Source of the DNA: Theocolax elegans
Taxonomy: Eukaryota; Arthropoda; Insecta; Hymenoptera; Cerocephalidae
DNA: 64,000 nucleotides
Direction of reading: 5' to 3'
Assembly (NCBI GenBank): GCA_026168455.1
Contig: CM047427.1
Span: 61,333,249 to 61,397,248 of the forward strand
A program made the position numbers and the translations under genes. The notes below the pieces were generated by a model. It saw nothing but the letters and a program-made list of their open reading frames with translations. It had not been told where the DNA came from and did no database searches. The stretch's first letter is position 1. Each line of letters starts with the position of its first letter. Of the stretch, positions 13,901 through 24,790 are shown one piece after another.

Positions 13901-16900
13901 AATACTAATCCAGACCACCATGGATATGACTCAGTCAATCTGCCAAATATGCTTATCTTCTGTAAATTCTGTAATTAAATTTAAAAATAAAAGATATTTT
14001 TATGAAATAAAAACTTTCATAAAACACGGATCATATTTACATAAATAATTTAGAAAATTATTTTCTATTCATTAATATAATAGGAATTAAATTCAATAAG
14101 ACAAATTTAATAAATAGTAAACTACATGCACATTCTAGCTTTTGCTCTATTTTTAATAAGTAATTCGACAATCAATGAAATTAACTCTTAATATTTGTAA
14201 ATTTTGTTACAAGTTATAGTGAAAATAAAATGAATAAAAAATTTGGCTAAAATTTGGTATTTGTATTTGAAAAGATTCACAACTATAAGGTTTACTAACT
14301 TACCTCTTCAATACTGTCATTGTGCATCAATACTGTATCATACTTATTAATTTTAAGTGTAAACTGTTTCATCGATTTATCAATCCCTTCATCTATTCTT
14401 CGTTTTTCTTTATCGGAAGAACTATGCACACTTTCATGTAGACTAGGAAAAGTCCTTTTTTTACCACCTGATTCGGAAATTACACTTTCACTGGTAGTAT
14501 TTGTAGTTTCTGGCTTTACAGAATGATTTGCATTTAATTTATAGTACGTAACTCGATAATCAAACCACTGAAGTAAAAGGGGATCTAAGCAACCTTTCAT
14601 AGGAGCTACTTGAAAGGATAAAATAGGTGGATGCTTTTGATTGTTAATATCTTTGGAAAATTGAATTACAGCATTTATTAAATGTTGATATTCTGCATTA
14701 CTGAAAATAATACATTCAAATCCATTAAATCTGATGAATTATGATTTTTAAATTATATTATAATATACCTATGATTATCTGCTTCAGGTCCAGATAAAAT
14801 AAAAGCTTGCTGTGTTTCATTATGAGCAAATATTTTGACTGCACTTATATTTGATATACATGATGTTGTTGTTAACGTCATTAGCCCTTTATGATTTATA
14901 TTTTCAAAGCAAACTTCAATATAAATTGGACCTAGTTATACAAAAATTATTATTAATAAAAAGAAAACAAATTATATGATATCTTATATAATTTTTATAC
15001 TTGCTTTTTTCGTCACATGCATCATTGTAAAGAGTTGAACACACAAGTGGATTTGTTAAGTCATCTGGATACATAAGAGAAATAACTATTGAACTTGCAA
15101 CCATAATTTTTTTTTTCGTTCCAGTAACGGTTATTGCGTCAATTTTAAAGTCATGTGAATTATGTATTGTGCTTACATCCTTCCAGTAATCAGGGTAAAG
15201 TAGCATGCGTAAATCATAATCTATGTTGCAAGGCATGACTATTGACATTTTACAATTTGGTTTTAAGTAAACTTGACTATTTACACTTTGTCCCTACAAG
15301 AAAATACTGTACTTTGATTGTATTCTAAATTAATATAGTATATGAGTATGATAAAGGTAAAACTTACTTTGACTTGAATTTGACGATAACATTGAACCAA
15401 CATTTCAGATGGTATTTCAGTTTGTTTTGAAGCACATGCTATAAGTCTAAATGGATATAATGGCTGTAATAAACTAGCAAAGATATTGCTGCATTCAATG
15501 CTCACAAATGGATCATCAGATAAAGCAGGCATCAATGGCATTGTCTAAAATGCAATTTCATTATATATATTTATTTATTTGAAAATAAATAAGTTTATAA
15601 TAAAAAGTAAATAATTTTTTTATTATATATTTTTTGTATAAATTATAACATTTTAAAATAAGTATAAAAGCAAGGCGATTTATGTATTAAATAAAAAAAA
15701 GTATAAAATTAAAGTTGTAAATTGTTATAGAATTACCTATTTTCGTTAAATAAGTTTTTGTAGTAAAATTTATTTATTTTTATTTGCATGCAATACTCAC
15801 TCTATTTTCAACATATTTACGTTGTCGAGGTAAACTTGTAATACGATGATCAGCTAGTTGTAATTGAATTGCACTATCTATTATACATAAACTTATATTG
15901 ACCATGGGGATATTTTCTCTTAATGCTTCATACTCTTCTACAGTTACTGGCGGTAATTCATCAAAGGTTGGTGCTTAAATATTAATTTTATAAATGTTAA
16001 TTAACCAAGTTTCCATATTAGTTGTACTTAATATATTATTGTGTAATACCTGGCTTTGGAACAGTATAAGGAGTATAATCATACTTATTAGCAGCTTCTT
16101 TAATTGATTCAATCCTGTGAAACAATCCCGAACACAATCTGATAGTTAAATTTTCTATGCCAAATCTAATGTACCTTTCTTCAAGAAAATTGCTACAAGA
16201 ATAATGTATATGATTAATACGTGATCAGTCTAAATAATTAAAAAGTAGTTTACGAACCTGTACTCATAATTTGATGCAAATTCTGCTAATGCTTCAGAGG
16301 TAATATCCTCAGGTATTTCAGTGTAATGAACATAATCCATATAAAATGCAGGACATCTCCATGATAAGTTTTCCACTATAAATATTATTTAAAATTAATA
16401 TTATTGATATGCATATGTGATAAACAGAAAAAAATAAATTATTTTTTAAATCACTTTTGACAGAAGCCAAATGGTAAGAGACGTCTTTCTTGTATATTCT
16501 CTTTTTTCCTTGATTTTCAATAGCTTCATTATCAAATAAAGTATCATTTAAATAATGTGAATTGCTTTTTCCAGCCTCTAAGTACAAAGGAGGCTAAAAA
16601 AACGAATATACAATTAATTTTTAATAGTTTATTGTACTTAAAGTTTTTTATTTACCTGCATGCCATCAATAACTTCTAAGTATCCACAACTACATGTTCC
16701 CCTTGGATATAATCTGATACTTCCAAAACCAATGGTAAAGTTTGTCATTGAAATTCCTTGTAAAACTGCATCAAACACAGCTTCAGTAAATCGAAGTGAC
16801 AAAAATGATTTGTACTTTATTTTTCGCGATTTATAAAACAATTGTTCTTTAACACTCTCAACAGTCTGTAATAAATTATTTGCAAATACTTTATAATTGT

Positions 16901-18568
16901 ATATTTTGATTTTAAATATTTAACAAGTAATTATATAGTATAGATTTAATATTTTCAAATCAAAATATCATTGTACCTTAAATGTAATTGTAGCATCATT
17001 TACGTAAAATCCAAAATGTATCACATGTCCTGAATATGCCAACTGTTGTTCATCTGACCAATCATTATCCCAATCCATTGGAAGAATTGACGACATTGTA
17101 TTCCATGCCCACATACCCCAGCTTGTATCTCCACTTGCTCCAGCGATTTGTGTTAATTCATCTGTTAATTTAGACATAATATGTAACATAACATTTAATG
17201 TACATTTTTACTAATTACTGACCTGCAGATCTACTTTCAGATTCATCGGACAATATACATGATTTTTCTTTGGTTACAGGAAATTGTCTTGATTGCAATA
17301 AAATAAGTAACGCAAATAATCTAAGTATCATTGGTATTTGTTGTTCTGTTATGCTGAATTCCATCTTTTGGCAGTGAAGATCTAATCTTGTAATTGATGC
17401 TCTTTTTGCTGTACTACTATGATAACTCATAATTAAACGTATTGTCATGGAACACCGATACAAAACAGGATCCTATATTAAAAATCCGTATAAAAATAAA
17501 TATATGAGCTTCTAATTTCTTTGGACTTTAGTATTATAAAGCTTATAACGTATTTCAAATAATTATTTTAATAAATAAACTATTTGTTCCAATAAAAATA
17601 ATTATAAAAGTGAATGTACCTGATAGATTTCAATTTTACCAGATGTATCCATTTTATCGAGACATAAAGTTAGATCTTGAATTGTGATAAGTTTTTGTAA
17701 TTTTACTTCATAGCTGCTTATATCTACAAATACAAATAAAAAATTCAACTTTTTTTTTATATACAATTTTTTATTCTAACAGTTGAAATTTAAAATATAA
17801 AAATTATTTACCTGTAAATGCAGGTTCCCATTTATTATTAACAGATTGCATGGATAAAAATCTGACATTAATGCTGAGAACAATGTCTTCCTCTACATAC
17901 TTTAAAATTAAATTATTACAATTTATAGTAATATTATTTATGACTTTTGTTACTATACTTTTAATATATCCAGGAGGTGTTTCTTCTCTGCAATACAATA
18001 TTTTCAAAAATACATTTTTAAAAGTATAGTATAAATGGTATAAATACTTACTGAGATATTTCAATCTTTCTTGTTGGAATTGATAATGAAACATTATCAG
18101 ACTGATTTTCATCCTTTAATTTTAATATGCATTCTATAAATACGAGTGTTACATTAAAACATTAATATTGAATGTATAATTACTAAAAAACAGTTTTTTG
18201 AAGATTTACCTATAGTATTTATTGTCACAACAATTGGTTCAGAAGTAATTTTTACCCAAGGAACATGAATAAGCAATTCATGTATATGACCACTGACAAA
18301 AGTAAATGGCAGATTAAGTTGCTCCTCCAAGACTTCCAATCGTAAATCAAGATTTTGAAAAGATGCATCTCCTCCCCACAAGGAGACCTAACAAAAAATT
18401 TGCATTACACTCTGTAAAAGCCTTTCTTAATTGTACATATTACGGTTAATTAATTGTTTAAATTCAGGTAAGTATACATACTTGCGATTGTTCAGGTTTG
18501 AAATTTTTAACATATTTCTCAACATAACTGAGAATTACTGGAGTTATATATGATTCCAATTTGAACAT
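69..18568 (-). CDS. VPS13B: VPS13B (COH1-like) bridge-like lipid-transfer protein, 3' end off window
   Basis: VPS13 proteins are rod-like bridges that carry lipids between membranes at contact sites. VPS13B is the Golgi/endosomal paralogue, mutated in human Cohen syndrome. What I see: 41 exons whose splice phases all agree, giving an uninterrupted frame of 8,650 nt (about 2,883 residues). It starts MFKLESYITPVILSYV, the chorein start, followed by the SLWGGD and FTFVSGHIHELLIHVPW blocks typical of the B paralogue. A conserved AWRYPHPR segment (exon 31) and WSxP-type repeats (exons 33 and 40) mark the later VAB region. Human VPS13B is about 4,000 residues, so roughly the last quarter is outside the window to the left. 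The start at 18566-18568 is chosen because the family motif begins at that Met. All junctions are GT-AG except exon 14, which uses GC-AG. No frameshift or stop was found, so the gene looks intact as far as it goes. Exon coordinates are given in the five segment entries. Confidence 0.96.
2807..2868. repeat. Perfect 21-bp inverted repeat in a VPS13B intron
   Basis: Bases 2807-2827 (AAACCAATTAATATTTTTATC) and 2848-2868 are exact reverse complements with a 20-base spacer, in the intron between exons 34 and 35. The stem would form in RNA of either strand. It could be the remnant of a small foldback element; AT content is high. No gene function is claimed. Confidence 0.8.
5514..9312 (-). CDS. VPS13B: VPS13B exons 24-31: groove end and transition (residues 1439-2041)
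   Basis: Exons: 9109-9312, 8717-8832, 8298-8595, 7776-7895, 7583-7699, 6895-7161, 5671-6261, 5514-5609. Exon 26 ends in an acidic, Ser-rich stretch including DSGVDFESASM (see findings). Exon 29 has ASCFDVALYMG and MIIGKNAQLNIEMGRPTK. Exon 30 is large (197 codons) and begins ISDCLSLTNQ after a TTTATCAG acceptor. Exon 31 encodes VVFSSSPHQAMAWRYPHPR, a well-conserved VPS13B segment just before the VAB region. Donors of exons 24 (GTTGTT), 30 (GTTGCG) and 31 (GTTTTT) are weak, but every junction is in frame and the protein runs on sensibly. The exon 29-30 intron holds a TTAA-flanked element. Confidence 0.92.
6348..6697. mobile_element. TTAA-flanked MITE (piggyBac-like), copy 1
   Basis: The element proper is 6352-6693 (342 bp), flanked by TTAA at 6348-6351 and 6694-6697. 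The left end is GGGGATGTCGAAC. The right end read inwards on the other strand (TAGATATCGGAACTG, then ACAGGG.TCTACACCTTTCAA) matches the left ends of the copies at 10700 and 63490, so this copy is inverted relative to them. TTAA target duplication is the hallmark of piggyBac-type transposases. No transposase frame is present. It sits in the VPS13B intron between exons 29 and 30. Confidence 0.75.
9373..10134. mobile_element. 758-bp MITE with TA target duplication and long imperfect inverted ends
   Basis: The element is 9375-10132, flanked by TA on both sides. Ends are GGGGAGACGGGGGATTTTT and, inverted, GGGGAGACTGGAGCATTTTT. A second inverted pair lies inside (ATAGGACGGTTT at about 9455 and its complement at about 9978), so the inverted ends reach about 100-150 bp. 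The motif GGGG(C/T)A(A)TTTTGAAC recurs several times in both orientations. The TA duplication fits a Tc1/mariner-type transposase acting in trans. There is no coding frame. It lies in the VPS13B intron between exons 23 and 24. Confidence 0.8.
10258..10450. repeat. Compound hairpin with TTTTCCGCA motifs
   Basis: Two nested inverted repeats occur here. The first pairs GCAACAAGTGCGGA (from about 10259) with the complement of TCCGCACGAGTTGC (ending about 10313). The second pairs about 10319-10370 with about 10398-10450 over roughly 50 bases with few mismatches, including TTTTCCGCATTAGTTTTAGT. It is probably a small foldback element. It lies between the two MITEs of the same VPS13B intron. Confidence 0.7.
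10696..11075. mobile_element. TTAA-flanked MITE (piggyBac-like), copy 2
   Basis: The element is 10700-11071 (372 bp), flanked by TTAA at 10696-10699 and 11072-11075. Ends are GAGGGTGTCAGA on the left and TCCGACATCCCG on the right, an imperfect inverted terminal repeat. The left interior (GCAGGGATCTATATCTTTCAA) matches 63511 onward; the right interior matches 45533-45597. There is no coding capacity. It is the third repeat in the 1.8-kb VPS13B intron after exon 23. Confidence 0.8.
11145..13968 (-). CDS. VPS13B: VPS13B exons 17-23: middle of the lipid groove (residues 958-1438)
   Basis: Exons: 13833-13968, 13595-13762, 13289-13512, 12429-12642, 12157-12361, 11545-11722, 11145-11462. All are in phase. 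Exon 17 carries FGRLTESYPWWSGLVLNG, matching the VPS13B pattern of aromatic-rich strands. Exon 20 has a Ser/Thr/Pro-rich stretch (about residues 1155-1200) that reads like a flexible linker. Exon 21 resumes with alternating hydrophobic strands (SIQWTITKVAVKLYVM). Exon 22 contains QPWDFGDYIGLMLCGRED. The intron between exons 19 and 20 is about 650 nt and purely AT-rich, whereas the intron after exon 23 is 1.8 kb and packed with mobile-element debris. Confidence 0.93.
14304..16593 (-). CDS. VPS13B: VPS13B exons 9-16: lipid-groove repeats with a Ser/Thr-rich loop (residues 425-957)
   Basis: Exons: 16455-16593, 16258-16375, 16050-16192, 15801-15973, 15368-15544, 15005-15293, 14769-14931, 14304-14700. 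These encode the extended groove of repeating beta-rich units (RBG repeats in family terms). Motifs seen include WRCPAFYMDY in exon 10 and ERYIRFGIENLTIRL in exon 11. Exon 14 ends before GCAAGT instead of a GT donor; using the nearby GT would put a stop shortly into exon 15. Exon 16 holds a Ser/Thr- and Lys-rich, probably disordered insertion at about residues 885-930, likely a loop outside the groove and a candidate phosphorylated region. The exon 10 donor (GTTCGT) is weak, but the phase and the conserved reading on both sides support it. Confidence 0.93.
15005..15293 (-). CDS. VPS13B: VPS13B exon 14, ends at a GC-AG splice junction
   Basis: The exon reads GQSVNSQVYLK onward to DACDEK plus one leftover base. 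The next bases in the transcript are GCAAGTATA, the consensus for a GC donor (GCAAGT). Joining there to the acceptor before 14931 gives SPIYIEVCFENIN with no stop. The only GT nearby (four bases later) leaves two bases over and produces a TGA within a few codons of exon 15. GC donors are a small minority class in animals, usually with otherwise strong consensus, as here. What is inferred is the use of this site in the cell; the reading frame supports it strongly. Confidence 0.85.
16656..18568 (-). CDS. VPS13B: VPS13B exons 1-8: chorein N-terminus and start of the lipid groove (residues 1-424)
   Basis: Exons in transcript order: 18482-18568, 18210-18387, 18052-18133, 17812-17987, 17620-17723, 17223-17472, 16977-17161, 16656-16865. 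Residues 1 to about 120 form the chorein domain, which caps the hydrophobic groove and in the family faces the donor membrane. The blocks VSLWGGDASFQNLDL, LPFTFVSGHIHELLIHVPW and the following EC(I)LKLKD are conserved. Exon 3 begins with a split Glu codon, which confirms the exon 2/3 junction. Exon 5 continues with ITIQDLTLCLDKMD, a groove repeat strand common in VPS13 proteins. Introns are short (about 60-220 nt) and AT-rich. Exon-intron phases are 0,1,2,1,0,1,0,0. Identification of the domain is firm; exact repeat boundaries of the groove cannot be set by eye. Confidence 0.95.
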
Positions 18569-19110
18569 TGCAGTAGGAATTTAAAAAATGTCTCATGCTT
18601 TCTTTTCTTGGTTTTTTTAATACAATAATTTTCTTTGACTTTTTAAGCGATAAATACTTGTAAGCGATAAACCTGTAAGAACATGTAAACAAAATTTTTA
18701 GGAGAAATTATTACCAAATAAAATTACTTAATTAGCAAAATAAATATACTGATGAAAATATGGTATTATAACTAGCTAATTGTGGATGTAAATATATATT
18801 TAAAAAAAAATAGTAGAATAAACTTTTTGTTAACCTGGTGATTAAGAATTGTTGTATTCTCGGATTTAAAAATAGTTATACATACAAAAAATTGCATCGA
18901 CCTATATTGTTTAATTGAAGAATAAAAATTCTTCGAAAGTTATTGCAAATTATATCACACATCCAACATATTTTGACGAATGTGCGAGTGTTGATTCGAT
19001 GATCATTTGATGACATGACGGGCGACGGTTGAGGACATAAACTTTTACCGACGGTCGATAAGAAAGATTACGCTCTTGTTTACAGTGCGATTTTCACGTT
19101 ATATACCTTT
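18569..19110 (-). promoter_or_regulatory. Likely promoter and 5' leader of VPS13B
   Basis: No coding sequence is visible here. Directly upstream of the VPS13B start is AT-rich DNA. At about 18,960-19,100 there is a patch relatively rich in CpG and GC (CGACGGT, ACCGACGGTCG), then a return to AT-rich sequence. The patch is the best candidate for the transcription start, perhaps with a 5' UTR intron between it and the ATG. This is inferred from composition and position only. Confidence 0.35.
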
Positions 19111-21439
19111 TCGTAGAAATAGTGACAAAAAAATTTATAAGTTTGAATTACAAATTACTACGATTGTTGTGTGAAATAAAAGATTGCAGTTGTATGCAAG
19201 TTTAAATGTTGTTATGATATGATTTTTAAGTATATACTTACACAATTTGTAAATATACTAAACTTATTGATTATATTTATAGATTAGTATTAGAACTATT
19301 TGCATTTACATTGATAGTGGAAGGAATTAACACATTCCACAATAAACGTACAAAACTTTTTAAATTATATTTTGATCTATGCATAATAACCTCAAATAAG
19401 ATTAAAAATACTAAAATAAAAAAAATTATATTTTATAAACCTGAACTTACTGCATTCGTTCAATTTTAAATTATCCTAACTTAATTTTAATACTTATATT
19501 GTAAGACGAAAACTAATAAATTATGCTATTTTAAATTTTATAGAATTTAAACGAGTTAAACAATTTTATAATAACGGTATAAGATTTTTCTTCTCAAGAA
19601 ACAAATATTTTGTAAACGTAAAAGTTCTAAAAATTATTTGTAACTTATGTACTTATTCGTCTTTCACAAAACGAAATTAAATTGTTGGTTTTTCGAAACT
19701 ATCTATATAGCCAATATTAAATTACGTTTTGCTTTTTACGATATATAACAATTAACTTTTTATTTAAATGTATTAAATACAAAAAATTTACAACAAAGGG
19801 AAACCGTTACGTATGTATTTCGAAAAATCCTCTCCGCCCAACCTTTATCTCGAGATAATCTTACATTTTTCAATCGGCAATATACATACATTAATTATTA
19901 CTTCTTCAATTATTATTCAAATAATAATTTTCTTACACAGTCGAATTATCAAACATTTTTTTAAATCTAAATGTAGTTTCTTTTGAACATCATTTCTGGG
20001 TTGAGAAATTTGATAATTCCGATTGGTCTTGAATCCACTTAAATGATTACTTAGTACTTGGGATTTTTAATTTGGAAATATTAGTGCTGTCAACCTATAA
20101 ATACAACTATTATAAAAATAAATGTAATAAAAGTCATTTTTTTTTTATATCTTAAAAGAAATTTCTTGATTTTAAATTTAGTTGTATATATACAATATCT
20201 ATATCTATAGATACTGTAAAATAATAAATTAAAATAAATTTAAAAAAGAAGATAATAATTAAGAAATATTTGTAAATTAGTTGTATAAGACAAAATCTGA
20301 AAATAATTTCAGGTAAAAGAATATAGGTTTATTGTAGTTTTAATAATATATCTAGAAAAATGTGGTAATTTATATATAAAAGAAAGTGCGCGAAATTCTG
20401 ATAAATTAGGAAAAAACTTGTTTTTTTTCCACATCTGATTTCTACCGTATAAAATTATTTTCAATATTTGTTAAATTTTTGAAGTATTTTTCTATTTTCA
20501 CAAATTTAATCAATTTTTATTTTTTCTATAGGGTGATAAGTTTCTAAACTTTTTATATAAAAATAAATGTATTAGACCGAAGAAAATAGATTTTTTCGGG
20601 GTGTCAACTTCTGGGTGGTTCTTTCATTTTCCACGCTCCCGTCGTTTCTGGAGGGTAATCGTATTTTTATCACGCAGCGAAGCTTCGCGGCTCGATTCAG
20701 CTTTAACGACATTTTCCGTTACGTGTTACTATTTTCGAATACCTCGGAAGGGGGAATGAGGTTCGCACGGATGTGTAAATTTTGCGCTTTCCAAATCTTT
20801 TAATGCTATTTTTATGTGTTTCATGCATTCGAGCTTTAAACAGCCTGTTTATTTACGCATTCATTTTAAGGTTAGACAAATTGTTTCTTTCTCTAATTAT
20901 AGATTATGTCGTGTTTTTTCGTTCTCGTCTAAATGTTCATTCGATGTTTATTACAGTCCGAAAACATTGTCTCCTTCCATTAATGTGAAACCTCAAATAA
21001 CTAATTGATCAATTAGTAAAAAGAGCTTACATTTATGGTACGAATTTGTATTTCCATATATACCCGTCCGAGTATAAGTCTTGATGCAGAAAAAGGTATA
21101 ATAACTTTCAGTTGAACATTTCGTTTAACTCGCAAAATAATAAAGATTGTTTTTAATTCAAGAATAAAATTAAAAAATATTCCACAAAACTTAATGTCAT
21201 GAATTTTAGAAATCTATTGTAAGTGCAAGAACGTGTTAAATCTGACATTGTTTGTATTTGACTTGGACATGGTAATCAAAAGATGATAATACGTTATATA
21301 AAATAAACAATGCACTGTTGCAATTTAAAAAAAAAACAATACTATTTCAAGGAAAGTGAATTGAAAATGACTGACACATCGTTTGAAATGAAAAAAAAAG
21401 AAATTACATTAGAAACGTTAAAAGAATGCAGTTGACAAT
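19111..21439. other. Intergenic AT-rich DNA, no gene seen
   Basis: This is part of the roughly 10 kb between the divergent VPS13B and RGK starts. Open frames here are short and AT-driven, with no family motif. I saw no structured RNA or mobile element. Confidence 0.6.
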
Positions 21440-21760
21440 ACTGAAATTGAATTATCAGCGAGGATATTGTGCAACGCGTTGATGCGCGAATATTTCCGTA
21501 GCCTCTAGTTTACCTAGGTTACGATGACGCGTACATCCGAAAAAAGCGAGAGGAGAGCTGAGAAAAATAAAAAGTAGGAGGAGGTTGGAAAACCGATTTC
21601 CGTGGGCTTGCTCGCTTGCTCGCTTGCTCGCTACGCGTGTTTCCCCTCTTTGTAAGGCTGGCCAAGCGTTTATTGAACTCCTCTGCGCGCTATGCATTTA
21701 TAGACCGCGAGGCGCTTCTTCTTTCTTGGCGACGACAACTTCGTTCGATTAATTTTCGAC
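21440..21760. promoter_or_regulatory. Intergenic GC-elevated block with GCTTGCTC repeats
   Basis: Unlike its AT-rich surroundings, this block has many CpGs and a short tandem GCTTGCTC repeated about three times at 21606-21632. A short minus-strand frame crosses it but shows no recognizable domain. In AT-rich insect genomes such islands are often promoters, enhancers or 5' UTR exons. It could be a distal element or noncoding first exon of either neighbour; I cannot tell which. Confidence 0.3.
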
Positions 21761-24539
21761 GCTCTCTTTTTTTTCCGTAACCTGGTTCAAATTTTCGATT
21801 CGTTTATTAACCTCTTTTTTTAATCATTTGTTAAGTCTGTGCTGCCGGTTGGTCTGGATTTATTCGAGGGTAAAACGTCATTCGTATGTATAAATTATTA
21901 GCTGCATTTATACCTGTTATACGATGGATTTGTATTGAACCAATGATTTATTTTAATTTTATATATAATTTAGCGCATTGATTTTCTAATTAAATTGTAT
22001 ATGAAACAATTTTTTGCCCTTTTTTTCTAAATTCACTTATGATATAAATCGTAACTTATATTTTTTTTCATAAATTTTATACTTTTACTACGATTTAAAA
22101 ATTACAAGTATCTTGTATTTGTAGAAATTGGAAAAGAAATACTGTCAAAAACTATTTAATCCAACGAATGTCTCGTAAACTTTGTTTTCTCGAAAACACG
22201 GAATTACTTTGATGAAAATATATACTTTACTAATTAACTTGAATAAGTCTTAAATTCATTTGATAAAACTTACAGAAATCGTAAATTGCTGAAAGTACAC
22301 GTAATCTCGTAAGTACGAATCTTTGCTGTAATCTGTTCTATGCATGGGAGCAAAATACATAAAAACTTTACAAAAATAAATATAATAAAAATGTAGCTTC
22401 TCCCTTCTCTAAATTAAAAAGTTTAATTTCTTTGATGTTGTACATACCGTGTAAAATTGTTCTCTTTTTTTCAAGCAACAAATGTCCTCTATAAAAATGA
22501 TTGCTAAATTTTCCGCGTGATTATTTGCAATTTCTAACCAGGTAAAGTTGTCCTCGTTGACGTCGAGCCGTAAAATAAGGCAAAAAAAGAGAGAAAAATA
22601 GGTGCAGCTACGGCAGTGGCCCCGAACAGGACAATAATAGAACCCGGCATCTGTAATGTGGAAGAAAAGCTCCCGCATATAAGCTTAAATAGCTAGGCAA
22701 TAAAGTGCTGCCGATAATGCATGCACACATATTAGGTAAATATCGCGCGTGCGTCGGGTTGTCACAGTTAACTTCATTGATAAACTATTTTTACAATTGG
22801 CTCGGATTTATACATCAAATTCTGTATTGTGGAGAATTTTCAATAAAGTCACGTACAAGTAAAGAGCATCAACATTTTAGTGGAAAAAATGTTAGAGTAA
22901 CTCAATTGCCACGCAGCGCGATTGAACCTTTGCTTCTTCCTAAGAGGGAACTGAGTGAAAAAAGGAATTTACGGAAAAACCATTGTTGTATTGTCACGCG
23001 AGAACTTTAAATGCAGTAAATTCACTTATTAAAAATATAAACATTATAAATTTTAGTAATCCTTTTCTTGTTGGCATAGCGTGTCTTTATGGCTCAGTTT
23101 TTACGTTATTGTTTTGGATCCCTAAAAATTAGCATGAATTTTCCTTGACAGTGTCCTTTTTAACTATATGTATATATATATACATACATATAGTTAGAAA
23201 GGATATATATATTTTATCAAATAAAATATATAAAATGCAGTCAAAGTTTACGATCAACCTTTCTTTACGCTCCAAAAATTTGAATTTGTTAAAAAGTAAT
23301 AAACGCAAATCGTACAAAGAATATCAATTGCACACCCTCGTTAAGCGCAGATATCTGAAATGCTGAAATAAGTTTTAAATGTTATTTACCAAATATCATC
23401 AAATATTTTTAACAACCTTGATTTGTTTATATATTAGCAAAATCATTTTCATACTTTACAGAATAAGTTTATTAAATTAAATAAGTTATTTAATTATTAA
23501 ATATTTTTAATTCGAAATATATCGTTTTTTTTAAATTCCTATAAGTATAAACATAATTTTAATGTCGAGTTTTTCTCCTCTTGTAGAGAGGTGAATATAT
23601 TATGACGGGTATATCGCAAGTTCACACAGCAGTTTGGTTCTAAGAAAACACGATTTAGCATAATGACGTCACGCGGACGAGCTCTAAGAAGGTGTGAAAT
23701 TCAATTTTTATCGCCAGATGAAATTTAACGACTGAAACAATGATATACGCTATGAATAAAATTCGTGCTGCAATCTATCTTTCTGCGGTATGAATTAATG
23801 TATGTTGAAATTACTCTATATGCATCGCAAAATGTAATACAAACAAATAAGTACAAATAACATGATCTTTTCCATTTTAGGAAATCAAATCTATGATTCT
23901 TGTGAGGGCAGTTTCCTTTCAATACTGCATCAACTTGTTGCTGTTATAAATTAAGGTATAAATAAGTTAAAAGTTTATTTTCACCACTTGTTATGTAATT
24001 TAAAATTCAACTTGATAATACTGTAATGAAAATGTGACTGGTTAAAAGCAGTTACAAGTCAGTAACAATCAATTAATTATCATCAGTAGATTATTTCTGT
24101 CTTAGCAGAAACAAAATATTAATTATAAGGAGAGCATTTAGGCGGGTGAAATTACCCGATGAAACGATTGTATGCGTGATGGGATTTTTTTTAATTCCTA
24201 GATACTTATACGTCCTGAAAAGTTTTTAAAAGAATAAACTTTTAGTGAAAATGTATCAACAAATATAGGTATACTGAGTTATTGCGGTGGATTATTACGT
24301 GTAAATATAATACAACTATAGTGTACAACTATATCGCAAGAAAGCATATATCGAGTAACAGATTCAAGTATTACCAATTTTATCCAGATTGACAGATGTT
24401 ATACAGTTATACACTATGTTTATACAATTAATGTAGGATACACCCGACATATTCTCCATAGAATGAAAACTCGGGATAATGTTATGTAAATTGAGAAGAA
24501 GGATACAATTTTATTGGTACAAGTAGTATAAAAGTACGA
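21761..24539. other. Intergenic AT-rich DNA with one palindrome at 23153-23205
   Basis: No gene is seen. At about 23153-23205 AACTATATGTATATATATA is followed by its near reverse complement, with CCTTTTT/GAAAGG flanks also complementary, so the sequence can fold into a hairpin. The rest has no features I can support. Confidence 0.5.
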
Positions 24540-24790
24540 TAAGAAAAGGGCGAGGGTCTCCCTTGATATACTTACAAGCGCCGTATTTTAGCCGCTGGCC
24601 TCGAGCCAGCCGCAAAAAGGAGGCGAGCTTTCGTCGGGAGTGACGCATAAGAGTCGGACAAAATCGGGGGAGCGGCTGAGCGTTAATTCGAGGCTACGTT
24701 TTTAGAAATTCCGCGAGACTGTTAACCCCTTTGCGGAAGACGTTTTGTTTCGGTACAACTTTGGCCCGACACATCGGTCCCCGATACAGA
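24540..24790. promoter_or_regulatory. Intergenic GC-elevated block
   Basis: A short CpG-containing stretch (CCGCTGGCCTCGAGCCAGCCG with a small hairpin, then GGGGGAGCGGCTGAGCG) stands out from AT-rich flanks. It may be a regulatory element or noncoding exon upstream of the RGK gene. The evidence is composition only. Confidence 0.25.

Noticed and set aside
18154..18568. Assignment to VPS13A, C or D instead of B
   Set aside because: The N-terminal blocks SLWGGDASFQNLDL and FTFVSGHIHELLIHVPW and the AWRYPHPR segment fit VPS13B; the A/C type starts differ (MVFE start).
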